A stretch of DNA of 64,000 bases from assembly GCA_045578725.1 (NCBI GenBank), contig JAZNKS010000005.1:5969-69968 (forward strand), given 5' to 3'. Origin of the DNA: Flemingiibacterium sp045578725 (lineage in GTDB: Bacteria; Bacillota; Clostridia; Oscillospirales; CAG-272). Position numbers and translations under genes: made by a program. The number at the start of each line of letters is the position of its first letter. Position 1 is the first letter of the stretch. The notes below the pieces were generated by a model. That model made no database searches, was not told the DNA's origin, and saw only the letters and a program-made list of their open reading frames with translations. Below, one piece after another: positions 1-8,973 of the stretch.

Positions 1-16
1 GGAAATGGTCTGATTC

Positions 17-736
17 ATGGAGCCCTTTATCACCCCGGGCAATCTGCGCTCCTTCGCCTATGTCAATGACGGGATCTGCAAAAAGCCGATCCGCGGCATT
101 GTACTGAACTTCATGGGCCTCGGCAGCATGACCATGTATTCCGAGGATACCGACGAGGGCCGGTATTTCGCCGAATCGGGGATTCTCTATGTCATTCCCT
201 ACAACAATCCGTGGGCCTGGATGAACTGGCAGGCCGTCTGCTTCACCGATGAGATAATGGACGTCCTCTTTTCGATGTATTCCCTTCCCGAGGATCTGCC
301 CGTTGTATCCACCGGCGGCAGTATGGGCGGCCAGTCGGCGCTGGTCTATATGGCTTATGCCAAGCGCCAGCCCGTGGCCTGTGTGGCCAACTGTCCCGTC
401 TGCGATCTGCCCTTCCATCTCACCGAGCGGCCCGATCTGCCCCGTACCCTCTATTCGGCCTTCTGGCAGGAGGAGGGAGGGCTGGAGGAGGCGCTTGAAG
501 ACGCCTCGCCGCTCCATCTTGTTGACAAGCTGCCCGATGCCGCCTATACCGTCTTCCATTGCACCGAAGACCGGGCGGTGAACAAGGAGATGCACAGTGA
601 CCGCTTTGTTAAGGCGCTGGAAAGGGCGCACCGCGTGGATTACATCGAGGTTCCCGGCCGTGGTCACTGCGATCTCGGCCCCGAATACCGCGACGAATAT
701 CTGGCCGCGGCACGGATTGCCGTACTCTACCGCTAA
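17..736 (+). CDS. alpha/beta hydrolase, peptidase S9-like fold
   Basis: A soluble protein of 239 residues with an alpha/beta-hydrolase pattern. The nucleophile elbow is GGSMGG (about residues 100-105, Ser as nucleophile), an acidic residue follows in the CTEDR segment, and the catalytic His is in GRGHCDL near the C-terminus. There is no signal peptide, so it should be cytosolic. An in-frame TGA at 11-13 fixes the start at 17, and an SD-like GGAAATGG precedes it. It lies only 21 nt upstream of hdrB on the same strand, so it is probably the first gene seen of the long redox operon, though the promoter is outside the window. The substrate cannot be told; esterase or acyl-peptidase-like activity on a small molecule is the general expectation. 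Confidence 0.75.
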   Translation: MEPFITPGNLRSFAYVNDGICKKPIRGIVLNFMGLGSMTMYSEDTDEGRYFAESGILYVIPYNNPWAWMNWQAVCFTDEIMDVLFSMYSLPEDLPVVSTGGSMGGQSALVYMAYAKRQPVACVANCPVCDLPFHLTERPDLPRTLYSAFWQEEGGLEEALEDASPLHLVDKLPDAAYTVFHCTEDRAVNKEMHSDRFVKALERAHRVDYIEVPGRGHCDLGPEYRDEYLAAARIAVLYR

Positions 737-757
737 TACTGGAAAGGATATACCGCA

Positions 758-1606
758 ATGAATGTCACCTACTTCCCCGGCTGCACCCTGCGCACCAAGG
801 CAAAAGACCTGGATGACTGCGCACGGGCCGCCGCCGAGGCTCTCGGCATCACGCTGACGGAGCCGGAGGACTGGCAGTGCTGCGGCGGTGTTTTCTCCTA
901 TGCAAAGGATGAAATCGCCCCGAAGCTTCCCTCCATCCGCGCGCTGATTGCCGCCCGCGACCGCAATGAGCCGCTGGTCAGCGTCTGCTCCGCCTGCCAT
1001 AATGTTCTGAAGCAGACCAATCATCAGATGCGGACCGATGCGGATTTCGCCGCGAAGGTCAACAATTATCTGGCGCAGGAGAAGGAACCCGCCTCCTATG
1101 CCGGTGAAACGGAGGTGCTCCACTATCTGGAGCTTCTGCGCGACACGGTCGGCTTTGATGCCATCAAAGCAAAGGTTGTAAAGCCCCTGACGGGAAAGAA
1201 GATCGCCGCCTACTACGGCTGTCTTCTCCTCCGCCCCGGCAAGGTCATGCAGTTTGACGATCCCGAGAATCCGCAGATTCTGGAGGATTTCATCCGCGCC
1301 ATCGGGGCCGAGCCGGTGATCTATCCCGCCCGCAACGAATGCTGCGGCGGCTATGTCGCCCTCGAGGATCCTGCCTCGGCAAAGAAGAAGAGTCAGACCG
1401 TTGCCGCCAGCGCGGCCGGTCACGGTGCCGAAATGATCGTCACCGCCTGCCCGCTCTGCCGCTACAATCTCATCAAAAACGGCAGCGAGCTTCCGGTTGT
1501 CTATTTCACCGAGCTGCTTGCCGAGGCACTCGGCGTAAAGCCGGGTGATACGGCTATCGAAGCGCTGGGCGTAAAGCCGGATGCTGATAAGGAGGCCGCA
1601 CAATGA
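758..1606 (+). CDS. hdrB: heterodisulfide reductase subunit B-like (two CCG domains)
   Basis: Subunit B of an HdrABC complex, the subunit that holds the two noncubane [4Fe-4S] clusters where a disulfide is cleaved. Both cysteine-rich CCG motifs are complete: CCGG (about residue 42) followed by CSAC (about 77-80), then CCGG (about 196) followed by CPLC (about 232). Length (282) is normal for HdrB. The SD AAAGGA precedes the ATG. It overlaps hdrC by 4 nt, which indicates translational coupling. In methanogens the substrate is CoM-S-S-CoB; in bacteria the partner is usually DsrC or an unknown disulfide, and no dsrC-like gene is present here. The true electron acceptor is therefore open. Confidence 0.9.
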   Translation: MNVTYFPGCTLRTKAKDLDDCARAAAEALGITLTEPEDWQCCGGVFSYAKDEIAPKLPSIRALIAARDRNEPLVSVCSACHNVLKQTNHQMRTDADFAAKVNNYLAQEKEPASYAGETEVLHYLELLRDTVGFDAIKAKVVKPLTGKKIAAYYGCLLLRPGKVMQFDDPENPQILEDFIRAIGAEPVIYPARNECCGGYVALEDPASAKKKSQTVAASAAGHGAEMIVTACPLCRYNLIKNGSELPVVYFTELLAEALGVKPGDTAIEALGVKPDADKEAAQ

Positions 1607-1995
1607 CAAAAAATGAGCTTCTTCGGGAGCAGATTCTCCGCATGAGCGGCGTCAATCCCCGCAAGTGCATGAAATGCGGCAAGTGCTCCGGCACCTGCCC
1701 CTCCTATGACGAGATGGAATACCATCCCCATCAGTTTGTCTATATGGTCGAAAACGGCGAGATCGAGCCCCTGCTGGAGTCCCAGTCCGTTTACAAATGC
1801 CTGACCTGCTTTGCCTGCGTGGAGCGCTGTCCCCGCGGCGTGGAGCCGGCCAAGCTTATCGAAGCCGTCCGCACTCTCGCCGTCCGCGAGAAGGGAAAAA
1901 ATCACATGAAGCCCGACGACATCCCCGCTCTTCTCGGTGAGGAGATGCCGCAGCAGGCCATCATGAGTGCGCTTCGCAAGTATTCCAAATCGTAA
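1603..1995 (+). CDS. hdrC: heterodisulfide reductase subunit C-like ferredoxin
   Basis: A small protein (130 residues) with two complete [4Fe-4S] motifs of the CxxCxxCxxxCP type: CMKCGKCSGTCP (about 23-34) and CLTCFACVERCP (about 66-77). This is the HdrC arrangement, an electron relay between the HdrA flavoprotein and HdrB. The ATG overlaps the hdrB stop region. HdrC and HdrB normally form a tight subcomplex, which matches their coupled translation here. The gap to hdrA is 24 nt with an AAAGGAA SD. No membrane segment is visible, so the complex should be soluble. Confidence 0.9.
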   Translation: MTKNELLREQILRMSGVNPRKCMKCGKCSGTCPSYDEMEYHPHQFVYMVENGEIEPLLESQSVYKCLTCFACVERCPRGVEPAKLIEAVRTLAVREKGKNHMKPDDIPALLGEEMPQQAIMSALRKYSKS

Positions 1996-2019
1996 GGAAC
2001 GAAAGGAAATCACAGAACC

Positions 2020-4017
2020 ATGCAAAGAATCGGAGTATTCGTATGCTGGTGCGGTTCGAACATCGCCGGAACGGTTGATGTCAAGCTCGTCGCCAAGGCC
2101 CTCTCAACGGAGCCGGGCGTCGTCTTCTCCACCGATTATCAGTATATGTGTTCCCAGGCCGGTCAGGACATGATTAAGGATGCCATCGCCGAGCATAAGC
2201 TGGGCGGCATTGTCATCTGCTCCTGCTCCCCCCGTATGCACGAGGCCACCTTCCGCAAGACCGCGGCGGCGGCCGGACTCAACCCCTATATGGTTGAAAT
2301 CGCCAACATCCGCGAGCAGTGCTCGTGGGTTCATAAGGATATCGATGTCGGCACCGGCAAGGCAATCATGCTCGGCAAGGCCGCCATCGCCAAGGTCAAT
2401 CTGAACGCCCCGCTCATCCCCGGCAAGTCCCCTGTCACCAAGCGGGCGCTGGTCATCGGCGGCGGCATCGCCGGCATCCAGACCGCGCTCGACATTGCCG
2501 ATGCGGGCTTCCCCGTCGATATTGTCGAAACCAAGCCGACCATCGGCGGCAAGATGGCGCAGCTGGATAAAACCTTCCCGACCCTCGACTGCGCCGCCTG
2601 CATCCTCACCCCGAAGATGGTGGATGCCGGTCAGCACGAGAACATCCGCATCTTCTCCTATTCCGAGGTCGCCGCTGTCAAGGGCTTCGTCGGAAACTTT
2701 GACGTGACCATCAAAAAGAAGGCCCGCTATGTCAAGGAGGATCTCTGTACCGGATGCGGTCTGTGCACCGAAAAATGTCCGCAGAAAAAGGTTCCCAACG
2801 AATTCAATCTCGGCATGGACAACCGCCGTGCCATCTACATTCCCTTCGCGCAGGCTGTTCCGAAGGTCGCCACCATCGATGCCGATTACTGCACCATGCT
2901 GAAATCCGGCAAGTGCGGCGTCTGCTCCAAGGTCTGCACCGTCGGCGCCATCGATTACAAGGCACAGGACGAATTCATCGAGGAAAAGTACGGCGCGATC
3001 GTGGTCGCCACCGGCTACAATCCCATCTCCATGGAGAAATTCGATGAATACGCCTACAGCCAGTCCAAGGATGTCATCACCTCCCTCGAATTCGAGCGGC
3101 TGACCAATGCTGCCGGTCCGACCGCCGGCAAGCTCCTCCGTCCCTCCGACGGCGAGCATCCGCACAAGATCGTCTTCGTGCAGTGTGTCGGCTCCCGGTG
3201 CGAGAACTGCGCCGAGAAGGGCAAGGAATACTGCTCCAAGATCTGCTGTATGTACACCGCCAAGCACGCGATGCTGACCCGGGACAAGTATCCGGATACG
3301 GATGTCACCGTCTTCACCATCGATGTGCGCACCCCCGGCAAGGCGTTCGATGAATTCTACCGCCGCGCCGTGGAGGAATACGGCGTTCACTACATCAAGG
3401 GTATGGTCGGCAAGATCTCGCCCGAGGGCAAGGTTCTGAAGGTGCAGGGCTCCGATCTCATTTCGGGCAAGCAGCTTCACATCGATGCCGATCTGGTCGT
3501 TCTGGCCGCCGCCATCGAGCCGGACAAATCCGCCCGCCCGCTGGCCACGATGCTCACCGCATCCATGGATACCAACGACTTCTTCACCGAGGCCCACCCC
3601 AAGCTCCGTCCGGTCGAATCGCCCACCGCGGGTGTCTTCCTCTCCGGCTGCTGCCAGGGCCCCAAAGATATTCCCGAAACCGTTTCCCAGGCATCGGCCG
3701 CGGCCGCCAAGGTCATCGGCCTGCTCGTCAAGGATCAGCTGACCGGCAATCCCTGTGTCGCCGAGTCGAATGAGCTGATGTGCAACGGCTGCTCCTCCTG
3801 TGAAAAGGTATGTCCCTACGGTGCCATCTCCTATGAGGAGAAGGAATTCCGTATGCCCGACCGTTCGACGCGGATCCGCCGCGTGGCAAAGGTCAATCCC
3901 GCCGTCTGCCAGGGCTGCGGCTGCTGTACCGTCGTCTGCCCGTCCGGCGCGATGGATCTGAACGGCTTCAAAAACGATCAAATCATGGCGGAGGTGGATG
4001 CATTATGCCGGAACTGA
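2020..4017 (+). CDS. hdrA: heterodisulfide reductase subunit A-like flavoprotein
   Basis: The FAD core of the HdrABC complex (665 residues) and the likely site of flavin-based electron bifurcation. It has an N-terminal cysteine domain (CWCG near residue 9, CSCSPR near 68), a Rossmann FAD motif VIGGGIAG (about 145-152), the family segments TFPTLDCAACILTPKM and CVGSRCENC, and four ferredoxin-type clusters: CTGCGLCTEKCP, a C-rich insert ending CSKVCTVGAID, CNGCSSCEKVCP and CQGCGCCTVVCP. The last two form the C-terminal ferredoxin domain expected to feed or receive low-potential electrons. It overlaps the next gene (MvhD/FlxD type) by 13 nt, as expected for subunits that contact each other. Confidence 0.92.
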   Translation: MQRIGVFVCWCGSNIAGTVDVKLVAKALSTEPGVVFSTDYQYMCSQAGQDMIKDAIAEHKLGGIVICSCSPRMHEATFRKTAAAAGLNPYMVEIANIREQCSWVHKDIDVGTGKAIMLGKAAIAKVNLNAPLIPGKSPVTKRALVIGGGIAGIQTALDIADAGFPVDIVETKPTIGGKMAQLDKTFPTLDCAACILTPKMVDAGQHENIRIFSYSEVAAVKGFVGNFDVTIKKKARYVKEDLCTGCGLCTEKCPQKKVPNEFNLGMDNRRAIYIPFAQAVPKVATIDADYCTMLKSGKCGVCSKVCTVGAIDYKAQDEFIEEKYGAIVVATGYNPISMEKFDEYAYSQSKDVITSLEFERLTNAAGPTAGKLLRPSDGEHPHKIVFVQCVGSRCENCAEKGKEYCSKICCMYTAKHAMLTRDKYPDTDVTVFTIDVRTPGKAFDEFYRRAVEEYGVHYIKGMVGKISPEGKVLKVQGSDLISGKQLHIDADLVVLAAAIEPDKSARPLATMLTASMDTNDFFTEAHPKLRPVESPTAGVFLSGCCQGPKDIPETVSQASAAAAKVIGLLVKDQLTGNPCVAESNELMCNGCSSCEKVCPYGAISYEEKEFRMPDRSTRIRRVAKVNPAVCQGCGCCTVVCPSGAMDLNGFKNDQIMAEVDALCRN

Positions 4018-4448
4018 ACAACAAGCCCTTCAAGCCGCTGATTGTTGCCTTCTGCTGCAACTGGTGCTCCTATGCGGGCGCCGATCTTGCCGGCAACAAC
4101 CGTCTTGCCTACCCGGCGGATGTCAAGATCATCCGCGTTCCCTGCTCCTGCCGTGTCAATCCCACCTTCATCCTGCGCGCGTTCCAGCGCGGCGCGGACG
4201 GTGTCATCCTCTGCGGATGCCATCCCGGTGACTGCCATTACACCTCGGGCAACTATTACACCCGCCGCCGCATGGCGCTCCTCTTCTCGATGCTCGATTA
4301 TCTGGGCATCGAAAAGGATCGCGTCCGTGTCGAGTGGGTATCGGCTGCGGAGGGCGCCAAGTTCGCCGCAACGATGAACGATTTCACCGAAAAGGTCATC
4401 GCCCTCGGTGAGAACAAAAGACTGGAGGATCTGCGATGCAAACAGTAA
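4005..4448 (+). CDS. mvhD: MvhD/FlxD-type [2Fe-2S] delta subunit
   Basis: A 147-residue protein of the MvhD (methyl-viologen hydrogenase delta subunit) family, which passes electrons from a partner dehydrogenase or hydrogenase to HdrA. The cysteines FCCNWCSYAG (about 18-27), VPCSCR and LCGCHPGDCHY are all present. The start overlaps the end of hdrA, and the end overlaps the next gene by 13 nt. No hydrogenase gene is nearby. The downstream genes resemble the Flx subunits of the bacterial HdrABC-FlxABCD complex, so FlxD is the closest functional name. The family call is firm; the partner assignment is inferred from context. Confidence 0.9.
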   Translation: MPELNNKPFKPLIVAFCCNWCSYAGADLAGNNRLAYPADVKIIRVPCSCRVNPTFILRAFQRGADGVILCGCHPGDCHYTSGNYYTRRRMALLFSMLDYLGIEKDRVRVEWVSAAEGAKFAATMNDFTEKVIALGENKRLEDLRCKQ

Positions 4449-5425
4449 CGAGAGAGATTCTGCTGCAGAAGGCCGTTTCCCTGCTGGAGAGCGGCCGTGT
4501 CAGCCGTGTGCTCGGCTGGAAGAAGGGCGAATTCGATGCCGATGTCACGCCGGCCGTCTTCGAAACGGCCGATGAGCTTGCTTCGGATTTCGTCTGGAAC
4601 GATTTCTGCGGCGCCAACTTTTCCAAGTATCTGATCGCGGAAACCCGCAAGGACGGCAAGGTTCTGGTCTTCCTCAAGCCCTGCGACACCTACAGCTTCA
4701 ATCAGCTCCTGACCGAGCACCGCTTCGACCGCGAGAAGGTCTATGCCATCGGCATCCCCTGCGTTGGAATGCTGGATGACGGCAAAATCAAGGAGCTTGC
4801 CGAAAGTTATTCGGGCGTGGAATCCGACGGGGATACCGTCACCGTTCACACCCTCTATGACGGCGACCTTTCGCTGGCCCGTGCCGATCTTCTGGCCGAG
4901 CGCTGCAAAAACTGCAAGTCGAAGAAGCACGTCGCCTATGATGAGCTGCTCGGCGAGGAGGGAGATCTTCTCGACTCCGCCCGCTTTGATGAGGTGGCAA
5001 AAATCGAGGCCATGACCCCCGACGAGCGCTTCGCCTTCTGGCAGGGTGAGCTGTCCCGGTGCATCCGCTGCAATGCCTGCCGCGATGTCTGCCCGGCCTG
5101 CACCTGCGAAACCTGCGTATTCAACAATCCCAAGTCCGGCGTGGAAACCAAGGCGCCGGCCAGCTCCTTTGAGGAGCAGATGTTCCACATCATCCGCGCC
5201 TTCCATGTGGCCGGACGGTGCACCGACTGCGGCGAATGCTCGCGTGTCTGCCCGCAGAACATCCCGCTCCATCTGCTCAACCGCAAATTCATCAAGGATA
5301 TCAATGAGCTGTACGGCGAGTATCAGGCCGGTGCCGAGGTTGGAAGCCGCGCCCCGCTGATTGACTTCACCGTGGACGATCCCGAGGCCGCCGAGGCGGT
5401 GGAAAGAGGTGGCAAGGATGCGTAA
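4436..5425 (+). CDS. Fe-S subunit of Flx-type NADH dehydrogenase (FlxB/FlxC type)
   Basis: A 329-residue iron-sulfur protein. The N-terminal part has the fold seen in F420-hydrogenase beta or 4Fe-4S dicluster proteins, with KPCDTYSFNQL near residue 80 and CKNCKSKK near 157. The C-terminal half has a dicluster: CIRCNACRDVCP with an adjacent CTCETC pair (about 205-225), and CTDCGECSRVCP (about 262-273). It is expected to be an electron relay between the flavin/NAD subunit (6433-7263) and the MvhD-type subunit in an HdrABC-FlxABCD-type complex. I cannot tell whether it corresponds to FlxB or FlxC. It overlaps the genes on both sides. Confidence 0.8.
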   Translation: MQTVTREILLQKAVSLLESGRVSRVLGWKKGEFDADVTPAVFETADELASDFVWNDFCGANFSKYLIAETRKDGKVLVFLKPCDTYSFNQLLTEHRFDREKVYAIGIPCVGMLDDGKIKELAESYSGVESDGDTVTVHTLYDGDLSLARADLLAERCKNCKSKKHVAYDELLGEEGDLLDSARFDEVAKIEAMTPDERFAFWQGELSRCIRCNACRDVCPACTCETCVFNNPKSGVETKAPASSFEEQMFHIIRAFHVAGRCTDCGECSRVCPQNIPLHLLNRKFIKDINELYGEYQAGAEVGSRAPLIDFTVDDPEAAEAVERGGKDA

Positions 5426-6440
5426 AATCTCCCTTTCCCGGATCGATGAGCTGTTTGCGGCCATCGCCGGCAAAATGAAGCTCTACATCCCTGTTGACGG
5501 CAAGACCGGCGCGAATTTTGAACTTTGGGCCGAGGGCAAGACCCTTTCAAAAGCGCTCAAAACCGTCCGCTCCCCCAAGGATTTCTTCTTCCCGCAGACC
5601 GAGGATCTGATGGCCTTCAAGACCGAGGGCAAGAAGATCGAGATCATCGATACCCGAAAAGAATGCGAGGATTTCGTGATTTTCGGTGCGCGTGCCTGCG
5701 ATGTCCGCAGCTTCGCGGTGCTTGACAATGTCTTCCTCTCCGATCCGGTGGATACCTATTACAAGAACCGCCGCGAGCACGGCATTATCGTTTCCCTTGC
5801 CTGCACCCGTCCTGCCGAGACCTGCTTCTGTCAGACCTTTGACATCGATGCGGCCGATCCCGAGGGCGATGTTGTCTGCCATATGAGCGAGGATACCCTG
5901 TATCTGGATGCGAAATCGGACAAGGGCGAGGCTCTGCTTGCCTCCCTCTCCGGCCTCCTTGAGGATGCCGATCCCACGCCTGCCGCCGAGCAGAAGGCCC
6001 TGATCCGCGAGCGGATGGCCAAGCTTCCGCTGGCCGATCTTACGAAGGATGCCTTCGGCCCGGGCAAGACCGATACCTTCTTCGACTCGCCCAAGTGGAA
6101 GGAGCTCTCCGAAGCCTGCCTCGGATGCGGCACCTGCACCTTTGTCTGCCCGACCTGTCAGTGCTATGACATCCGCGACTTCAAGACCAACACCGGAGTC
6201 ACCCGCTACCGCTGCTGGGATTCCTGTATGTATTCGGAATTCACCAAAATGTCCGCCGGCCAGCCCCGCCTCACGCAGGTGGAACGCTTCCGCCAGCGCT
6301 TCATGCACAAGCTCGTCTACTATCCCGAGCGCTACAACGGCCTCTATTCCTGCGTCGGCTGCGGCCGGTGTCTGGAGAAGTGCCCGATCCGCATGAATAT
6401 CGTCAAAGTTATGAAGGAATTAGGAGGCAGCAATGAATAA
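5418..6440 (+). CDS. Fe-S subunit related to AsrA / hydrogenase beta (Flx type)
   Basis: A 340-residue protein that resembles the A subunit of anaerobic sulfite reductase and related hydrogenase beta subunits. Recognisable segments are FGARACDVRSF, LACTRPAETCFC, then two [4Fe-4S] motifs CLGCGTCTFVCP with CQCYD, and CVGCGRCLEKCPIRM at the C-terminus. The start at 5418 is chosen because a GAGGTGGCAAGG SD precedes it and the homologous N-terminus begins there; it overlaps the previous gene by 8 nt. It ends 8 nt inside the following AsrB/FlxA-like gene. AsrA and AsrB normally pair, so this and the next protein are probably a direct electron-transfer unit for NAD(P)H. Confidence 0.82.
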   Translation: MRKISLSRIDELFAAIAGKMKLYIPVDGKTGANFELWAEGKTLSKALKTVRSPKDFFFPQTEDLMAFKTEGKKIEIIDTRKECEDFVIFGARACDVRSFAVLDNVFLSDPVDTYYKNRREHGIIVSLACTRPAETCFCQTFDIDAADPEGDVVCHMSEDTLYLDAKSDKGEALLASLSGLLEDADPTPAAEQKALIRERMAKLPLADLTKDAFGPGKTDTFFDSPKWKELSEACLGCGTCTFVCPTCQCYDIRDFKTNTGVTRYRCWDSCMYSEFTKMSAGQPRLTQVERFRQRFMHKLVYYPERYNGLYSCVGCGRCLEKCPIRMNIVKVMKELGGSNE

Positions 6441-7263
6441 CGAACCGCTGATTCCCGCGCTCGGCGTTGTTACCAACATCCGGCGCGACACCCCGGACGT
6501 CAAAACCTTCCGCGTGGTCACGCCCGACGGTGTGAAGCCCTTTATCCATAAGCCCGGCCAGTGCGCGATGCTCTCCGTTCCGGGTGTCGGTGAGGGTATG
6601 TTCTCCATCACCTCCTCGCCGACCAACGAGGAATTCATGGAATTTTCGATCAAGAAGTGCGGCTGTGTGACCGAATGGCTTCACGCCATGGAGCCCGGCC
6701 AGCAGATCACGATCCGCGGCCCCTACGGCAACGCCTTCCCGGTGGACACCGAATTCGTCGGCCGCGATATGCTCTTCATCGCCGGCGGTATCGGCCTTGC
6801 GCCCCTGCGCTCGGTCATCAATTACTGCCGTCATTACCGCGATCGCTACGGCCGGATCGACATTGTCTACGGCTCCCGCTCCAAGGACGATCTCGTGGAT
6901 TATCAGGAGATCCTCGATGAGTGGATGGTCGATGACAATGTTCACGTCCATCTGACCATCGACCGCGAGCAGGAAGGCTGGGACGGCCATGTCGGCTTCG
7001 TTCCCAATTACGTCAAGGAGCTCGGCTTTGAAACCGAAAACCGGACGGCGATCCTCTGCGGCCCCCCGATCATGATCAAGTTCACCCTGCAGGGTCTGAT
7101 CGATCTCGGATTTGAAAAATCGCAGATCTACACCACCCTTGAGATGCGCATGAAGTGCGGCATCGGCAAGTGCGGCCGCTGCAACGTCGGCTCGAAGTAC
7201 ATCTGCAAGGACGGCCCCGTCTTCCGCTTTGATGAGCTGGACGAGCTGCCCGACGAATATTGA
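6433..7263 (+). CDS. FAD/NAD(P)-binding oxidoreductase (FlxA / AsrB-like)
   Basis: A 276-residue ferredoxin-NADP reductase-type protein. The flavin domain has FSITSSPT (about 57-64), the nucleotide domain starts with FIAGGIGLAPLRS (about 113-125), and a C-terminal cysteine motif CGIGKCGRCNVG plus a later Cys would bind a [2Fe-2S] cluster, as in dihydroorotate dehydrogenase PyrK and AsrB. The expected role is NADH oxidation, with electrons passed to the Fe-S subunits and on to HdrABC. It is the last of seven overlapping genes from hdrB onward. NADH rather than NADPH is inferred from the FlxA family and not from a decisive residue. Confidence 0.85.
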   Translation: MNNEPLIPALGVVTNIRRDTPDVKTFRVVTPDGVKPFIHKPGQCAMLSVPGVGEGMFSITSSPTNEEFMEFSIKKCGCVTEWLHAMEPGQQITIRGPYGNAFPVDTEFVGRDMLFIAGGIGLAPLRSVINYCRHYRDRYGRIDIVYGSRSKDDLVDYQEILDEWMVDDNVHVHLTIDREQEGWDGHVGFVPNYVKELGFETENRTAILCGPPIMIKFTLQGLIDLGFEKSQIYTTLEMRMKCGIGKCGRCNVGSKYICKDGPVFRFDELDELPDEY

Positions 7264-7279
7264 TTGGAGGCTTTGAATC

Positions 7280-8113
7280 ATGGAATTTCAGTTTCTCGGA
7301 ACGGCGGCGGCCGAGGGCGTTCCCGCCCTCTGGTGCAACTGCGAGGTCTGCAAAAAATCCCGCAAGGCCGGCGGCCGTGCGCTCCGCACCCGCTCGCAGG
7401 CCATCATCGACGGCAAACTGCTGATCGATTTCCCCGCCGACACCCTGATGCACATTCTTCAGAACGGCATTGATCTTCTGAATGTGGATCACTGCCTGAT
7501 CACCCATTCGCACAGCGATCATCTGTATGCCACGGATGTGGCCATGATCCGTCCCGGCTTTGCGCATCTGCCCGATGGCTACAAGCTGACCTTCCACGGC
7601 AGCGCAAAAATGGCAGAGAAGCTGCTTCCCGTTGTAAAGCCACTTGCCGATTCGATCGGTGTGACCGGCTTCGAGGAGATTCTTCCCTTCACCCCTGTGA
7701 AGGTTGGCGACTACACGGTGACGGCACTTCCCGCGATCCACGATCCCGGCTCAGGCCCCGTCTTCTATCAGATTTCCGACGGCGAAAAGACCGTTCTCTA
7801 CGCACATGACACCCATTTCTTCCATGACGATGTCTGGGCTTACTTTGAGAAGACAAAGCCGCATTTTGACATGGTATCCCTTGACTGCACCAACACCTGC
7901 CTGCCGCTGACCTATGTCGGCCATATGGGCCTTGCCGAGAATGTGCAGGTCAAAAAGAAGATGCTTGAAATGGGCATTGCCGATGAAAATACCGTTTTCG
8001 TCTGCCATCACTTCTCGCACAACGGCATAAACGCCGCTTATGACGATTTCGTACCGGTCGCGGCAAAGGAAGGCTTCCTCGTTTCGTACGACGGCATGAA
8101 GCTGACCGTATAA
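7280..8113 (+). CDS. PhnP-like metallo-beta-lactamase-fold hydrolase (copy 1)
   Basis: A 277-residue MBL-fold protein. The metal-binding THSHSDH (about 75-81) is complete, followed by an Asp in YAHDTHF and the His-rich CHHFSHNG near the C-terminus. The N-terminus has CNCEVC (Cys 19, 21 and 24), the spacing used for the structural zinc site of the phosphodiesterase PhnP. The fold suggests a phosphodiesterase or related hydrolase. It sits 16 nt after the FlxA-like gene with its own SD (GATTGGAGG) and is followed by a paralogue. No other phn genes are present, so a phosphonate role is not supported. Confidence 0.8.
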   Translation: MEFQFLGTAAAEGVPALWCNCEVCKKSRKAGGRALRTRSQAIIDGKLLIDFPADTLMHILQNGIDLLNVDHCLITHSHSDHLYATDVAMIRPGFAHLPDGYKLTFHGSAKMAEKLLPVVKPLADSIGVTGFEEILPFTPVKVGDYTVTALPAIHDPGSGPVFYQISDGEKTVLYAHDTHFFHDDVWAYFEKTKPHFDMVSLDCTNTCLPLTYVGHMGLAENVQVKKKMLEMGIADENTVFVCHHFSHNGINAAYDDFVPVAAKEGFLVSYDGMKLTV

Positions 8114-8123
8114 GGAGAGCACC

Positions 8124-8957
8124 ATGCGCTTCACCTATCTCGGTACCTCGACCGCTGAAGGGCTTCCGACCCTTTCCTGCAAATGCCCGGTCTGTGAGCG
8201 CTCCCGTGCGCTCGGCGGCCGCAATCTCCGCACCCGGATGCAGGCAATGATCGACGGAAAGCTTCTCCTTGACTTCGGCCCGGAAACCCTTGCGCATTTT
8301 CAGCGGGAGGGCCTCTGTCTCGCCGATTTCACGGATGTGCTGATCACCCATTCCCACGAGGATCATCTGGATCCCGTGAATGTGCTGATTCTGCAGGAGG
8401 GCTATTCTCATCCGCCGAAGGGCACGCACATCACCTTCCACGGCACCGAACCGGTCGGCGACCGGATCCGGCAATGGCTTGACGGTCAGCTGAAGAAGGA
8501 GGGCACTGCATCCTTTGATGCCATCACGCCTTTTGTTCCCTTCCGGGCCTCCGCTTACACCGTCACGCCGCTTCCTGCCACCCACGCGCCGAAGACCGGC
8601 CCGGTAATCTACCAGATCACCGACGGAGACAAATCTGTTCTCTATGCCCACGATACCAACCTTTTTTCCGAAGAAGTCTGGAATTACTGGAAGTCCAATC
8701 CGATCCGCTTTGATTTTGTCAGCCTTGACTGCACCTATGCATTGGCCGAATGTGAAAATACCGGTCACATGAATTTCGAGCGCAACAAGCTGACCCGTGA
8801 GCGGATGCTTTCTATGGGTCTTGCCGACAGCAAAACCCGATTTGTCTGCAGTCACTTTTCTCACAACGGCGGAGCGGTCGCCTGGGATGACTTCGCGCCG
8901 ATTGCCGAAAAGGAAGGCTTTGAAACCTCTTTTGACGGCATGACGATTGAAATCTGA
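8124..8957 (+). CDS. PhnP-like metallo-beta-lactamase-fold hydrolase (copy 2)
   Basis: A 277-residue paralogue of the preceding gene with the same domain plan: the zinc-type CKCPVC (Cys 19, 21, 24), THSHEDH (about 75-81), YAHDTNLF, and CSHFSHNGG near the C-terminus. The two copies clearly align over their full length but have diverged, so this is an old tandem duplication rather than a recent one. An AAGGAGAGC SD precedes the ATG. Possibilities are two hydrolases for related substrates or a heterodimer. The substrate is unknown. Confidence 0.8.
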   Translation: MRFTYLGTSTAEGLPTLSCKCPVCERSRALGGRNLRTRMQAMIDGKLLLDFGPETLAHFQREGLCLADFTDVLITHSHEDHLDPVNVLILQEGYSHPPKGTHITFHGTEPVGDRIRQWLDGQLKKEGTASFDAITPFVPFRASAYTVTPLPATHAPKTGPVIYQITDGDKSVLYAHDTNLFSEEVWNYWKSNPIRFDFVSLDCTYALAECENTGHMNFERNKLTRERMLSMGLADSKTRFVCSHFSHNGGAVAWDDFAPIAEKEGFETSFDGMTIEI

Positions 8958-8973
8958 AAGGAAGGAATGGGTT

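Noticed and set aside
2104..3981. Very long open frame (625 codons) antisense to hdrA, and similar ones antisense to other genes (for example 16083-18143 on the + strand)
   Set aside because: They lie fully opposite genes with clear family motifs, have no ribosome binding site and give low-complexity Gly/Ala/His/Arg-rich products, as expected from GC-rich codon bias.
758..4017. DsrC/sulfur metabolism role for HdrABC
   Set aside because: No dsrC, dsrAB, tusA or sulfur oxidation genes are in the window.
758..7263. Hydrogenase- or formate-dehydrogenase-linked Hdr complex
   Set aside because: No NiFe hydrogenase or formate dehydrogenase gene accompanies the MvhD-type gene; an NAD/flavin subunit takes that place.
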